The notes under the pieces are model-generated. The model did no database searches and had not been told where the DNA came from. It was given only the letters and a program-made list of their open reading frames with translations. From Lysinibacillus_B sp042920265 (GTDB lineage: Bacteria; Bacillota; Bacilli; Bacillales_A; Planococcaceae), in assembly GCF_042920265.1 (NCBI RefSeq), contig NZ_JBDQZI010000001.1, forward strand, positions 434,001-498,000: a DNA stretch of 64,000 bases, written 5' to 3'. Below, one piece after another: positions 23,992 to 33,312 of this stretch. The position numbers were made by a program, and so were the translations under genes. Positions within the stretch are counted from its first letter, which is position 1, and every line of letters begins with the position of its first letter.

Positions 23992-24069
23992 TATCCTTGG
24001 TATCATAGGCTTTTTTGCATGATTCGGTTATACTTTTTAACAATACATTACGAAAATGAGGGATTTGCT

Positions 24070-25104
24070 TTGATTTTACAACAAATTCTTTTGCATATTT
24101 TTTATAAATTGAATAACGAACGGACGATTAATGCGGCCTACCATTTGCTTCGTGGAAAACGTTCGGGTCAGACGATTCAAGATGTCGGTATTTTTAAACT
24201 GTATCCGCATTTTGGCTTGTTAAGAAAGCTATCTCGTCAAACATTTGAGCAAGAGGTGCAGACATTACGAGATAACGATTACATAACGGTAGACGAAAAT
24301 GGTTATTTTACGTTAACAGCAGCAGGTGAGGAACAGGTAAGTCAACTGCAGCTTCCGTACTTTGACGGCTGGCATTACCGCGGAAATGAGCATATTTTTT
24401 TCGCGCGGCTATCGCTCGTTGTCCAAAGCTTGTCCAATCAATCTGCGGGTATTCACGCGTTTATACCTGTACAGCGAGAGGAACAAATTCAAGCATGGTG
24501 TCGTCAATTTTTACGGGACACTAAGTATCAGTCAAATGCCATCCAGCAATCCCTTTATGAAGAAATCATTAGTAGCTTAGAGCAGTCAGCGATGCCAACT
24601 TTACAGAAGGAGTTACTGATGAATCGTTTAACAGGTGTTGGGGTAATCGGCATACCGTGGCAGCAACTGAGCTTTGAATATCAGATGCCCGAGTTAGATT
24701 GTCAATTGCAATTTGTCAGTGGGCTTCATCGATGGCTCGATGCAATCAATCATGATGGAACGCGCTGGTCATATTTATCGAAACTGGCAGAACAGATTCG
24801 CATGGAAAATGTATTGACCGGTTCCGCGTATCAAACAGCACAGCTCTATCATCAGGGATATGCTGTAGAGCAAATTTGTGAAATGAGACGTTTAAAACCG
24901 AGTACCATTGAGGATCATTTAGTTGAATTAGCGATAAATGAGCCAACATTTGATATTACACCATTTGTGACAATGGAAGAGCAACGACAAGTGCATAGTG
25001 CGGTGGAAGATTATGCGACACGAAAATTAAAAGTATTACATACAGTCCTGCCACATTTAACGTATTTTCAAATTCGCTTAGTCCTTGCGAAAGGGGAGGT
25101 GTAG
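24070..25104 (+). CDS. ypbB: YpbB-type helix-turn-helix protein, RecS partner
   Basis: Conserved Bacillales protein always placed next to the short RecQ helicase; biochemical role not established. The 344-residue protein has RTINAAYHLLRGKRSGQTIQ near residue 17 and a C-terminal helix-turn-helix (about 260-300, YHQGYAVEQICEMRRLKPST) like the RQC-associated wing. The TTG at 24070 is preferred to the ATG 51 bases earlier: GAGGG precedes it and the N-terminus then aligns with B. subtilis YpbB. Directly abuts recS. Confidence 0.8.
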   Translation: MILQQILLHIFYKLNNERTINAAYHLLRGKRSGQTIQDVGIFKLYPHFGLLRKLSRQTFEQEVQTLRDNDYITVDENGYFTLTAAGEEQVSQLQLPYFDGWHYRGNEHIFFARLSLVVQSLSNQSAGIHAFIPVQREEQIQAWCRQFLRDTKYQSNAIQQSLYEEIISSLEQSAMPTLQKELLMNRLTGVGVIGIPWQQLSFEYQMPELDCQLQFVSGLHRWLDAINHDGTRWSYLSKLAEQIRMENVLTGSAYQTAQLYHQGYAVEQICEMRRLKPSTIEDHLVELAINEPTFDITPFVTMEEQRQVHSAVEDYATRKLKVLHTVLPHLTYFQIRLVLAKGEV

Positions 25105-26544
25105 ATGTTGTTAGAACAGACATTGCAACAAATCTTTGGCTACGATACATTTCGACCCGGACAGAAGGAAGTTATTGAGCAATTACTCGAAGGACGTGAC
25201 TGTATCGCCTTATTACCGACAGGGATGGGGAAATCTTTATGCTACCAGCTACCAGGCTATCTGTTTGAAAAACCAGTGCTGATTGTGTCACCATTACTTT
25301 CTTTAATGCAGGACCAAGTCGATCAGTTAAAGCAACGCGGTGAAAAGCGGGTTGTGGCGTTAAATTCTTTCCTATCGCCGAATGAAAAGGCATATGCACT
25401 CCATTTTTTACATGAATATCGTTTTATTTTTACATCCCCTGAAATGCTCACGCAGCAGCCCGTTCGTGAGCGTTTAATGGAGATGGAGTTGTCGCTTATT
25501 GTGGCGGATGAGGCGCATTGTATCTCGCAATGGGGGTTTGATTTTAGACCAGATTATTTACGTATAAATGAAATTTTGCAGCCTAATCGTCCACCGATTT
25601 TAGCATTAACAGCAACAGCGACGGATTCGGTATTAGCGGATATTCAAACGTATTTACACATGAAAGAGCCGTATCAATTTATCCATCATGTAGACCGAGA
25701 AAATATTAAACTGGCCAAATATACATTTTCGCTAAAAGAAGAGAAGCAACATTGGATTTTACAGCACGTCACAAGTACAAAAGGTCCAGGCATTATTTAT
25801 ATGCCGTCACGTAAAAAATGTGATGAATTCAGTCAATTGTTAATTGAGCGAGGCATTTCTGCAGTAAGTTACCACGCTGGAAAAGAAGCGGAGGATCGGC
25901 AATTTATTCAACAGCAGTTTATTCAAGGGGATGTCGAATGGATTGTAGCGACCAATGCATTTGGCATGGGGGTACATAAGCACAATATTCGACAAGTGAT
26001 TCATGAGTCTATGCCGGCCAATATATCGAACTATATGCAAGAAATAGGGCGCGCAGGACGTGATGGGGAAGACGCGTTAGCCATCTTACTCTATGCGGAA
26101 GGGGACGAGCATTACGCGCACTATGTATCGATTGAAGACTTACCGAAATCTGCCCATGTTGATGCCTATGTCCAACGTCTACAGCTGCAAGAAAATCCAA
26201 AAATAATGCTCGAAACAGGGGAGATATCTGAAACGGCCTATCGTGTGTTGGCGTATTGGATGCAGCAGGAAGCACCGCAAGCTGTCAAAAAACGACTAAC
26301 TCAAATGGAAGCTGCAAAATATCAGGCGGTACAAGAAATGCTTCAAATCATTGATACATCGAACTGTATGCGTCGTCAGCTCGTGCAGTATTTTGGGCAA
26401 AAACTGACTGCCGTACACGCCATTTGCTGTAGTAATTGTGGCTTTCATATCCGCGATGTAACGGAATCTCGTGAATTGCTTCAACCACAAAAAACAATGC
26501 AGTGGGAAGAACGGTTGCGAAAATTGTTGTTTGGGCGTAACTGA
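25105..26544 (+). CDS. recS: ATP-dependent DNA helicase RecS (short RecQ)
   Basis: 3'-5' DNA helicase of the RecQ family, in repair and replication-fork handling. The 479-residue protein has all helicase motifs: FRPGQKEVI (0), LLPTGMGKSLCYQLP (I), DEAHCISQWGFDFRP (II), LALTATAT (III), GIIYMPSRKKCDEF (IV), VATNAFGMGVHK (V), QEIGRAGRDG (VI), and a zinc-binding region with cysteines near 432-448. No HRDC domain, as in B. subtilis RecS. Starts immediately after the ypbB stop codon, with GGGGAGG inside ypbB. Confidence 0.93.
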   Translation: MLLEQTLQQIFGYDTFRPGQKEVIEQLLEGRDCIALLPTGMGKSLCYQLPGYLFEKPVLIVSPLLSLMQDQVDQLKQRGEKRVVALNSFLSPNEKAYALHFLHEYRFIFTSPEMLTQQPVRERLMEMELSLIVADEAHCISQWGFDFRPDYLRINEILQPNRPPILALTATATDSVLADIQTYLHMKEPYQFIHHVDRENIKLAKYTFSLKEEKQHWILQHVTSTKGPGIIYMPSRKKCDEFSQLLIERGISAVSYHAGKEAEDRQFIQQQFIQGDVEWIVATNAFGMGVHKHNIRQVIHESMPANISNYMQEIGRAGRDGEDALAILLYAEGDEHYAHYVSIEDLPKSAHVDAYVQRLQLQENPKIMLETGEISETAYRVLAYWMQQEAPQAVKKRLTQMEAAKYQAVQEMLQIIDTSNCMRRQLVQYFGQKLTAVHAICCSNCGFHIRDVTESRELLQPQKTMQWEERLRKLLFGRN

Positions 26545-26621
26545 AACGATTTCGACCGTTTACTTTTCTCGTAAATTTCGTCATAATATGAAATAGATAG
26601 CGAAGTTTGGAGGGTATGCAA

Positions 26622-27281
26622 ATGACGAAAGAAGACTATCGCGAAAAAATCGAAGAAGATCGTCAAGAAATTGAGCTCGAAACGACTAAATCTAGAATGT
26701 CTCGCTCAACAGGTAAAATAAAAAAGCGTAAAAGCCCACTTATGCCTACTTTACTTGTCATCTTCATATTTATTCCGTTATTAGTGCTTATTTATACGCA
26801 ATTTATTTATGAACCTACTAGTCCAGTAGAAACAGTAGAGCAAACAAATGATGTTGTACAAGTAGAAAAAAATGAACCGCCGGTAGTAGCTGAAGCAGCA
26901 GATGATGAGGAAGAGGAAGACGAGAAAAAAGACGGCAAAGCAACTTCTGAAAAGCTAGATGATGTATCGGAAGAACAGAAAAAAGAATTAGCAGCAGCTC
27001 AAGCAGCAGCGGCGGCTGAGGCAACAAAAGCGGCGCAAGAAAAAGCAGCAGCTGAACAAAAGGCAAAGGAAGAAGCAAAAAAGAAAGCCGAAGAAGAGGC
27101 GAAGCGTCAAGCTGAGGAAGCGGCGAAATCGAAAAAAACGCATACAGTCCAATCAAATGAGACATTATACCGTATCGCGATGAATTATTATAATGACCCA
27201 AATGCAGTGGAAAAAATCAAAAAAGCAAACGGTTTAAATTCAGAATCCATTTATGTTGGACAAACACTTGTTTTACCGTAA
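26622..27281 (+). CDS. ypbE: Membrane-anchored LysM protein (YpbE-like)
   Basis: Probable cell-wall-binding protein. The 219-residue protein has a basic cytoplasmic N-terminus, one membrane segment (about 45-65, LLVIFIFIPLLVLIYTQFIY), a long acidic then Ala/Lys/Glu-rich linker (about 75-165) that should form an extended or coiled-coil rod, and a C-terminal LysM domain (about 172-219, KTHTVQSNETLYRIAMNYY). The ATG at 26622 follows GGAGGG. Follows recS as in B. subtilis. Confidence 0.87.
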   Translation: MTKEDYREKIEEDRQEIELETTKSRMSRSTGKIKKRKSPLMPTLLVIFIFIPLLVLIYTQFIYEPTSPVETVEQTNDVVQVEKNEPPVVAEAADDEEEEDEKKDGKATSEKLDDVSEEQKKELAAAQAAAAAEATKAAQEKAAAEQKAKEEAKKKAEEEAKRQAEEAAKSKKTHTVQSNETLYRIAMNYYNDPNAVEKIKKANGLNSESIYVGQTLVLP

Positions 27282-27315
27282 AATAATATAATATGTGTAC
27301 ATAAAGTACAATATG

Positions 27316-27352
27316 GAAAAAGACGGACCCATGCGCATGGAGTCGTCTTTTT
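27316..27352 (+). terminator. Terminator after ypbE
   Basis: AAAAAGACG pairs with CGTCTTTTT around an inner CCATGCGCATGG palindrome. Confidence 0.88.
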
Positions 27353-27374
27353 CTAATGAATGGGAGGAAGCTAG

Positions 27375-28139
27375 ATGACCTGGATGTATGGCGTATTTTG
27401 CATCTTGCTTCTTTTTGTGCTCTATATGGTCAAAGAAGCACATGAAAACAATATTCGCACACATGCGGTGCAAGCTACAGGGAATGAAGATCAATTTGCT
27501 GTGTTCTTTATTTCGGATGTCCATAATCGGCGGATTTCCACGCATATGCTGCAACAAATAAAGCCGGTAGAAGCTGTGATTATCGGTGGGGATTTTGTAG
27601 ATAAACGTGTGCCATTAAAGCAGATAAAGGAAAACTTACAAAAGCTTAGGAAGCTGGGACCCATCTACTTTATTTGGGGGAATAACGACCGAGAAGTAGG
27701 AGAAGAACAGTTGCGGTCATTATTGGCTCAGTATGATGTAACCGTTGTAGAAAATGATGCGGTGTTATTGCCAAACAGGGCAAATCCGACATGGATTAGC
27801 GCAATTGATGATACATCGACACGCGCTTATAGCTTTGAAAAGGCACTTGAAAAATGTCAGGACGGGGATATTACGCTGTTTGTTTCACATAACCCTCAAG
27901 TTTTTTATAAAGCCTATCCGTTGCATAAACCGACATTAATGATGGGGGGACATTTACACGGTGGACAAATTCGATTAGGTCCATTTAGTGTGCATCCGCA
28001 CGGCTCATTTTCCATACGAAAAGGTGTACCTACTTTAGTAAGTAACGGGTACGGGACAACGCTTATCCCACTTCGTTTGATGGCCAAACCAGAGTGTCAT
28101 ATCATTACGATCACATGCCAAAAAGCTGATTGCATATAA
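27375..28139 (+). CDS. ypbG: Metallophosphoesterase (YpbG-like)
   Basis: Calcineurin-like phosphoesterase, membrane-anchored by one N-terminal helix. The 254-residue protein shows the two-metal motifs in order: SDVHNR (near 47), GGDFVDKR (near 69), GNNDREV (near 98), VSHNP (near 171) and GGHLHGGQ (near 191). Substrate unknown. GGGAGG precedes the ATG. Corresponds to B. subtilis ypbG by motif and position. Confidence 0.87.
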   Translation: MTWMYGVFCILLLFVLYMVKEAHENNIRTHAVQATGNEDQFAVFFISDVHNRRISTHMLQQIKPVEAVIIGGDFVDKRVPLKQIKENLQKLRKLGPIYFIWGNNDREVGEEQLRSLLAQYDVTVVENDAVLLPNRANPTWISAIDDTSTRAYSFEKALEKCQDGDITLFVSHNPQVFYKAYPLHKPTLMMGGHLHGGQIRLGPFSVHPHGSFSIRKGVPTLVSNGYGTTLIPLRLMAKPECHIITITCQKADCI

Positions 28140-28154
28140 TGCGACAGCTTTTTT
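28120..28154 (+). terminator. Terminator overlapping the end of ypbG
   Basis: AAAAAGCTG-(GCATATAATGC)-CAGCTTTTTT; the stem includes the stop codon of ypbG. Confidence 0.8.
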
Positions 28155-28359
28155 AGATAGGAAAAAGTTTCGGGAATATGCGCAAAGAGGTGTCTTTCTA
28201 AAAGCACATAGTATGAGGAATAAGTATACTTGTTTGGATAGGTTTAAATTTCCAGTTAAAAAATGTTGTTTAACGTACAAATCGTCGAATAGGCTCGAAA
28301 TAGAGAAAGAAAAGCGGTACACTAAGAGTAATTGGATTGTTAGAAGGAAGGTTTTATTC

Positions 28360-29316
28360 ATGGAAAAAGTAGATGCAATTATTGTCGGCGGAGGCCCATG
28401 CGGATTATCGGCAGCAATTGAGCTTCAAAAAATAGGATTAAAGCCAATTGTCATTGAAAAAGGAAATATTGTTAATGCATTATACAATTATCCGACACAC
28501 CAAACGTTTTTTAGTACAAGTGAAAAATTAGCGATTGGCGATGTGCCATTTATTATAGAGGAGCGCAAACCGCGTCGAAATCAGGCGCTTGTGTACTATC
28601 GTGAAGTAGTAAAAGCGAAAAATATCCAAGTAAATCGCTTTGAAAAAGTGAACGGTGTAGAGAAAAAAGGTGACCAATTTATTGTTTCTACGACAAAAGG
28701 GCAATATGAAACACCTTATGTAGTCATTGCGACAGGTTATTACGATCACCCGAATTATCTCGGTATTCCAGGCGAGGATTTGCCGAAAGTGCACCATTAC
28801 TTCAAAGAAGCGCATGCATTTTTTGATACGGATGTGGTCGTAATTGGCGGCAAAAATTCAGCTGTTGATGCTGCGTTAGAGTTGAACAAAGCAAGTGCCC
28901 GTGTAACGGTTGTGTACCGAGGGAGTGAGTATTCACCTAGCGTCAAACCGTGGATTTTGCCAGAGTTTGATGCGTGTGTTCGCAGCGGGGAAATTACGAT
29001 GCACTTTGAAAGTCATGTCACAGAAATTTACGAAAATCAGATCGTCATTGACGTACAAGGTGAGAAGAAAATCGTGAAAAATGACTTTGTCTTTGCGATG
29101 ACAGGCTATCATCCGGATCATGATTTTATTCGTGAAATGGGTGTGAACATCGATCAAGAAACGGGACGTCCGTATTTTAATCCTGAAACGATGGAAACAA
29201 ATGTAGAGAACTTGTTTATTGCTGGGGTCATTGCAGCAGGGAACAATGCCAATGAAATCTTTATCGAAAACGGTCGCTTCCATGGGGATTTAATTGCTAA
29301 GAAAATTAATAGGTAA
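28360..29316 (+). CDS. ypdA: Bacillithiol disulfide reductase YpdA (Bdr)
   Basis: FAD-containing, NADPH-dependent flavoprotein that reduces oxidised bacillithiol. The 318-residue protein has the FAD motif AIIVGGGPCGLSAAI (residues 6-20), the NADPH motif VVIGGKNSAVDAALEL (near 163) and a C-terminal FAD segment NLFIAGVIAAG (near 287). No thioredoxin-reductase CxxC pair, but Cys in GGPCG is the conserved YpdA cysteine. ATG 28360 follows AAGGAAGG. Fits with bshA at the right end of the window. Confidence 0.92.
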   Translation: MEKVDAIIVGGGPCGLSAAIELQKIGLKPIVIEKGNIVNALYNYPTHQTFFSTSEKLAIGDVPFIIEERKPRRNQALVYYREVVKAKNIQVNRFEKVNGVEKKGDQFIVSTTKGQYETPYVVIATGYYDHPNYLGIPGEDLPKVHHYFKEAHAFFDTDVVVIGGKNSAVDAALELNKASARVTVVYRGSEYSPSVKPWILPEFDACVRSGEITMHFESHVTEIYENQIVIDVQGEKKIVKNDFVFAMTGYHPDHDFIREMGVNIDQETGRPYFNPETMETNVENLFIAGVIAAGNNANEIFIENGRFHGDLIAKKINR

Positions 29317-29320
29317 ATCG

Positions 29321-29356
29321 AGTCGTGGATGTTTTATGGAGCATCCACGACTTTTT
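29321..29356 (+). terminator. Terminator after ypdA, between convergent genes
   Basis: AGTCGTGGATG pairs perfectly with CATCCACGACT, followed by TTTTTA. Confidence 0.9.
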
Positions 29357-29378
29357 ATTTCCACTACAGCGATGTGTT

Positions 29379-30347
29379 TTAGGCGAAAAAGAGTTTTAAG
29401 TCAATCGGTGTATGGGCTTGATTGATGCCGATTAAGAGCTTCAAACGGGCTTTTTGCCCATTAATGCCGTTTGCAAAAATGACACCAGCATCCTCTAATT
29501 GTTTACCGCCACCTTCATATCCGTAAATTCCTTCTGCGATTCCGTTAAAGCATCTTGAAACGAGGACGACGGGGATTTGCTGTGCTAATAGCTTTTTTAT
29601 CGTATTCGCCACAGCTGGCGGCACATTTCCTTGGCCTAACCCTTCAAGTACTAACCCATCGTACCCCGCTGTATGAACCGCTTCAATAAGATCAGCTTCC
29701 ATCCCAGCGTACACCTTTAATAATGCGACACGCTTTGTCATAGCCTCTAGTGGTACATATTGTCTTCTAACGGGCTGTTGCTGGATATGAATAGCTTTTT
29801 TTGTGACTAATCCAATCGGACCGTATTGTGGACTTTGAAATGTATTGACGCTAGAAGTTGACGTTTTCGTAATATTAAACGCTTGATGGATTTCGTCATT
29901 CATAACAACGAGCACACCTTTTTTACGTGCCTTTTCATCACAGGCGACACGTACGGCTTCTAATAAGTTATAAACACCATCTGCCCCGAGTTCATTAGAA
30001 GAACGCATCGCTCCTGTTAAGACAATGGGAAAGTCAAAATTCGTCGTTAAATCTAAAAAGTATGCCGTTTCTTCTAACGTATCTGTCCCATGTGTTATCA
30101 CAACACCGTCAATTTTATAGAGCTGTGTTTGTGCTATAATAACATTACGTAATGCTAACATTTCAGTGGGCGTAATATGTGGGGAAGGTAAATTAAATGC
30201 TTCTACCTCGATGATGTGTGCGTAGGTTGATAGTGTTTCCTTTGCATCAACAATTGGATTTCGCTCGTTTGGCAAGACGGCACCTTCTGGACTCATTTGC
30301 ATTGAAATGGTCCCGCCTGTATGAATTAATAAAATATTTTTTTTCAT
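29379..30347 (-). CDS. ansA: L-asparaginase
   Basis: Hydrolyses asparagine to aspartate and ammonia in the cytoplasm. The 322-residue protein has the two catalytic threonine motifs, LLIHTGGTISMQ (residues 6-17) and VITHGTDTLEETAYFL (near 82), and the conserved LTGAMRSS. There is no signal peptide, so it is the cytoplasmic type. ATG 30347 follows AGGAGG. This gene is not at this position in B. subtilis; it is convergent with ypdA and divergent from prsW. Confidence 0.92.
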   Translation of the reverse strand: MKKNILLIHTGGTISMQMSPEGAVLPNERNPIVDAKETLSTYAHIIEVEAFNLPSPHITPTEMLALRNVIIAQTQLYKIDGVVITHGTDTLEETAYFLDLTTNFDFPIVLTGAMRSSNELGADGVYNLLEAVRVACDEKARKKGVLVVMNDEIHQAFNITKTSTSSVNTFQSPQYGPIGLVTKKAIHIQQQPVRRQYVPLEAMTKRVALLKVYAGMEADLIEAVHTAGYDGLVLEGLGQGNVPPAVANTIKKLLAQQIPVVLVSRCFNGIAEGIYGYEGGGKQLEDAGVIFANGINGQKARLKLLIGINQAHTPIDLKLFFA

Positions 30348-30385
30348 CAGAAAACCTCCTGTTTGCACTTTCTTGCAACTGTTTT

Positions 30386-30394
30386 TGTTATAAT
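30386..30394 (+). promoter_or_regulatory. Extended -10 promoter of prsW
   Basis: TGT-TATAAT, 43 bases before the prsW start; no good -35. Confidence 0.45.
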
Positions 30395-30436
30395 AGGAAA
30401 GATGAATTTGTTTTGAATGTAAGGAGGTAGTGACAT

Positions 30437-31111
30437 ATGTTCATATTGTTATCGGCTGCGATTGCACCAGGTCTAGCACTCCTGAGCTATTTTTATTTGC
30501 GTAATCAAATGTCTACAGAACCAAGACGCACACTCCTACACTCATTTATATATGGGGCGCTCATTACATTCCCAATCATGTTCATTCAATTTGTACTTGA
30601 GGAAGAACAAACGTTTTCAAGTTCGTTTTTTACAACCGTCGTATTTACAAGCGCAATTGAAGAGTTTTTTAAATGGCTTGTCATTTTTACGGCTATTTTG
30701 CGCCACGTAGAATTTGACGATCCATATGATGGCATATTATATGGTGCTGCTGTGTCATTAGGGTTTGCGACAGTAGAAAATATTTTATATTTACTATCAT
30801 TTGGTATTGATAAAGCGTTTCTTCGCGCCTTGTTACCTGTATCGAGCCATGCGCTATTCGGTGTTGTAATGGGCTATTATTTTGGCAAAAGTAAGTTTTC
30901 AAAAGATGATAAGCAAATCGAATATTTACTGCTTGCACTTATAGCGCCTATGATACTGCATTTTAGTTATAACACAATTTTAACGCTTAAAGGCAATCTT
31001 ATGTATCTAGTAGTGCCGTTTATGTTGTTTTTATGGTGGTTTGGCCTAAGAAAAGTGAAATTGGCGCATCGTCATTTAGTCGTGCATTTATATGAAAATA
31101 ATAAAATGTAA
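30437..31111 (+). CDS. prsW: Intramembrane protease PrsW
   Basis: Membrane protease that in B. subtilis makes the first cut in anti-sigma factor RsiW. The 224-residue protein has about six membrane helices and the diagnostic motifs AIEEFFKWLVIF (near 74, paired glutamates), DDPYDGILYGAAVSLGFATVEN (described by its D, G and EN residues, near 96) and SHALFGVVMGYYFGK (near 136), followed by the His in LHFSYN. RBS AAGGAGG. No rsiW lies in the window; whether it acts on RsiX is unknown. Confidence 0.92.
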   Translation: MFILLSAAIAPGLALLSYFYLRNQMSTEPRRTLLHSFIYGALITFPIMFIQFVLEEEQTFSSSFFTTVVFTSAIEEFFKWLVIFTAILRHVEFDDPYDGILYGAAVSLGFATVENILYLLSFGIDKAFLRALLPVSSHALFGVVMGYYFGKSKFSKDDKQIEYLLLALIAPMILHFSYNTILTLKGNLMYLVVPFMLFLWWFGLRKVKLAHRHLVVHLYENNKM

Positions 31112-31152
31112 CTAGCTTTTGTTAACAAAATTCGTTAGCAAAAGCTTTTTTT
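31112..31152 (+). terminator. Terminator after prsW
   Basis: AGCTTTTG-TAA pairs with TTA-CAAAAGCT, followed by seven T. Confidence 0.87.
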
Positions 31153-31154
31153 GT

Positions 31155-31183
31155 GTATAAAATGTTTCTCCTTTTCCATCCTA
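31155..31183 (+). promoter_or_regulatory. Sigma-G promoter of sleB
   Basis: GTATA, 17 bases, CATCCTA fits the forespore sigma-G consensus (GHATR, CATNHTA). It lies 24 bases before the sleB start. In B. subtilis sleB-ypeB is transcribed in the forespore by sigma-G. Confidence 0.82.
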
Positions 31184-31206
31184 CCTAGAAAAGGAGTGAT
31201 ATATGG

Positions 31207-31971
31207 ATGATGAAAAAATGGTTGTTCATTTTAATATTATGTTTCGGTGTAGTGCCGATACAAACGAATGCTTTTTCGTCACAAGTTGTAGAGCGTGGTG
31301 CGTTTGGTGATGATGTCATTGAATTGCAAGCGAGGTTGCAATATATCGGGTACTATAAAGGGAAAATTGATGGGATTTTCGGCTATGGTACGTACTGGGC
31401 ATTGCGTAATTTCCAACAAGACTACGGTTTAAAAGTAGACGGTCTTGCAGGTTCAGAAACAAAAAAAGTACTGACAAATAACTCGAAGTATTATCAAGCA
31501 TTTGTGCAGGAACAAATGAATAAAGGGACGAGGTTCACCCATTATGGTGGCATCCCACTGGAGCAACAAGTGCAACAAGGAACGAAAAATAGTCAAATTC
31601 AATTGCCTAATAAATACTCGGAGCAAGATTTACAACTCATGGCGAATGCCGTTTATGGTGAATCGCGTGGTGAGCCGTATGAGGGGCAGGTGGCAGTAGC
31701 TGCGGTTATTTTAAATAGGCTGGAATCAGATGAATTTCCAAACACTATTTCAGAGATTATTTTCCAACCTCGAGCTTTTACAGCCGTAGCGGATGGTCAA
31801 ATTTGGTTAACGCCAAATGATCGGGCTAAACAAGCAGTGTTAGATGCGATGAATGGGTGGGACCCTTCAGAAAATGCGCTTTATTATTTTAACCCCGAGA
31901 CAGCGACGAGCCCATGGATTTGGACGCGGCCTCAGATCAAACAAATCGGCGAACATATTTTTTGCTATTAG
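31207..31971 (+). CDS. sleB: Spore cortex-lytic enzyme SleB
   Basis: Lytic transglycosylase that degrades spore cortex peptidoglycan at germination. The 254-residue precursor has a signal peptide (1-24, ending TNAFS), a peptidoglycan-binding domain (about 28-85, LQARLQYIGYYKGKIDGIFG) and a C-terminal hydrolase domain (about 145-254) with the catalytic Glu in VYGESRGEPYEGQ. Followed by ypeB after 9 bases. Confidence 0.95.
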   Translation: MMKKWLFILILCFGVVPIQTNAFSSQVVERGAFGDDVIELQARLQYIGYYKGKIDGIFGYGTYWALRNFQQDYGLKVDGLAGSETKKVLTNNSKYYQAFVQEQMNKGTRFTHYGGIPLEQQVQQGTKNSQIQLPNKYSEQDLQLMANAVYGESRGEPYEGQVAVAAVILNRLESDEFPNTISEIIFQPRAFTAVADGQIWLTPNDRAKQAVLDAMNGWDPSENALYYFNPETATSPWIWTRPQIKQIGEHIFCY

Positions 31972-31980
31972 AGGTGTAAT

Positions 31981-33231
31981 ATGAAAAATACATTATATTT
32001 ATTAGGCATTTTGTCCTTTGCTTTAGTGCTGTATACGATCCATCTTTCACAAGAGAATGGGGAATTAAAACAAGCCGTCCATGCACAATATACAAGTGAA
32101 TTAGCAAGTGCGTCAGAAAAATTGAATAACCTATCGAAGACCGTACTGCAAGCACAATTGTTTCAAGATGAACAAGCGCGTTCAGAAGAAATGGATTCCA
32201 TTTGGCGATTAAGTAATGAGTTACGTAATTCCATTACTAAACTGCCGATTCAATCGGAAGTAGCAAGTGAGCTTTTAAGTTATTTAGGTAAGATGGGTGA
32301 GCAAGCGAAGCGAGGGACCGAAGCGGATTGGGAAGGTATTTCGCAAAATATGAAAATGTTATCTGAAGACTGGACTGTAGCAACAGCTCGCTATTTTGCA
32401 GCAGACAGTGATTATAATACATGGCAAGATCATGTACTGGATGAAGTCAATTCGCCATTTAAGCAAGTGTCTACTACTGTGAAAAGTTATCGTGAAGCGA
32501 ACTTCCCTATTACCGCGAGTGAGTCAGATTATCAGAAAAAACGCGAACTGGCACATATAACAGATAAAGATGTGACAAAAGAACAAGCGGTGAATAGAGT
32601 ACAGGAGTTATTTCCAACGATAGATGGTGCGACACTGACTGTATCCATGAATGCAGACGATGCTGCCTATCCGTTCTATCATATTCAATTTGTGCGAGGC
32701 TCTCGACTTGGTTACGCGGATGTAACAAAAAAAGGTGGGCATTTGCTGTCCTTTTTATTGGAGCGTCCAGTGAATGAGCAAAGTATTAGTCAACAACAAG
32801 CACGTGATACGGCAACACAATTTTTGAAACAAGCAGGTTTTACGGATGTTGTTTATACGGAAGCACGAGAAAATCATGAAGCATGGCATTTCGTATTTAC
32901 ACGACAAGCGGGCGATGCACTTGTCTACCCAGATAGTATCCAATTGAAAATTGCGAAAGATAATGGCGAAGTGTTAGGTGCGAACACAATGGAATATATA
33001 CAAAAGGAAACAATTCCAGATACAAAGCCTACTCCTTTGAATGCAGATGAATATTTTACGGATCGAGTGACTGTTGAGGATACAAAACTAGTTTATACGG
33101 AAAATGCGGGATATGAATTAGTGCTTTGCTATGAAATGACGGTGCGGGTGAATAATGATACAAATGATACATTTCGCGTATTAATTGATGCAAATACACA
33201 TGATGTTATCCAAACAGAGAAATTAATCTAA
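31981..33231 (+). CDS. ypeB: Germination protein YpeB
   Basis: Spore membrane protein needed for SleB to be placed and kept stable in the spore. The 416-residue protein has an N-terminal membrane anchor (about 5-22), a helical N-terminal half and three PepSY-like repeats in the C-terminal half (around 190-400). AGAGGTG precedes the ATG. Shares the sigma-G operon with sleB. Confidence 0.94.
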   Translation: MKNTLYLLGILSFALVLYTIHLSQENGELKQAVHAQYTSELASASEKLNNLSKTVLQAQLFQDEQARSEEMDSIWRLSNELRNSITKLPIQSEVASELLSYLGKMGEQAKRGTEADWEGISQNMKMLSEDWTVATARYFAADSDYNTWQDHVLDEVNSPFKQVSTTVKSYREANFPITASESDYQKKRELAHITDKDVTKEQAVNRVQELFPTIDGATLTVSMNADDAAYPFYHIQFVRGSRLGYADVTKKGGHLLSFLLERPVNEQSISQQQARDTATQFLKQAGFTDVVYTEARENHEAWHFVFTRQAGDALVYPDSIQLKIAKDNGEVLGANTMEYIQKETIPDTKPTPLNADEYFTDRVTVEDTKLVYTENAGYELVLCYEMTVRVNNDTNDTFRVLIDANTHDVIQTEKLI

Positions 33232-33312
33232 TGAAACAATACCTTCCCTTATAGAAAAAATTGCAAATTCGTGCCATAATAGGGGTATTATTTGTGATTT
33301 GAGGGGTTAGAC

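Noticed and set aside
26818..27201. 127-codon Leu-rich minus-strand open frame
   Set aside because: Exact antisense of the Glu/Lys/Ala-rich linker of the LysM protein; arises from codon bias.
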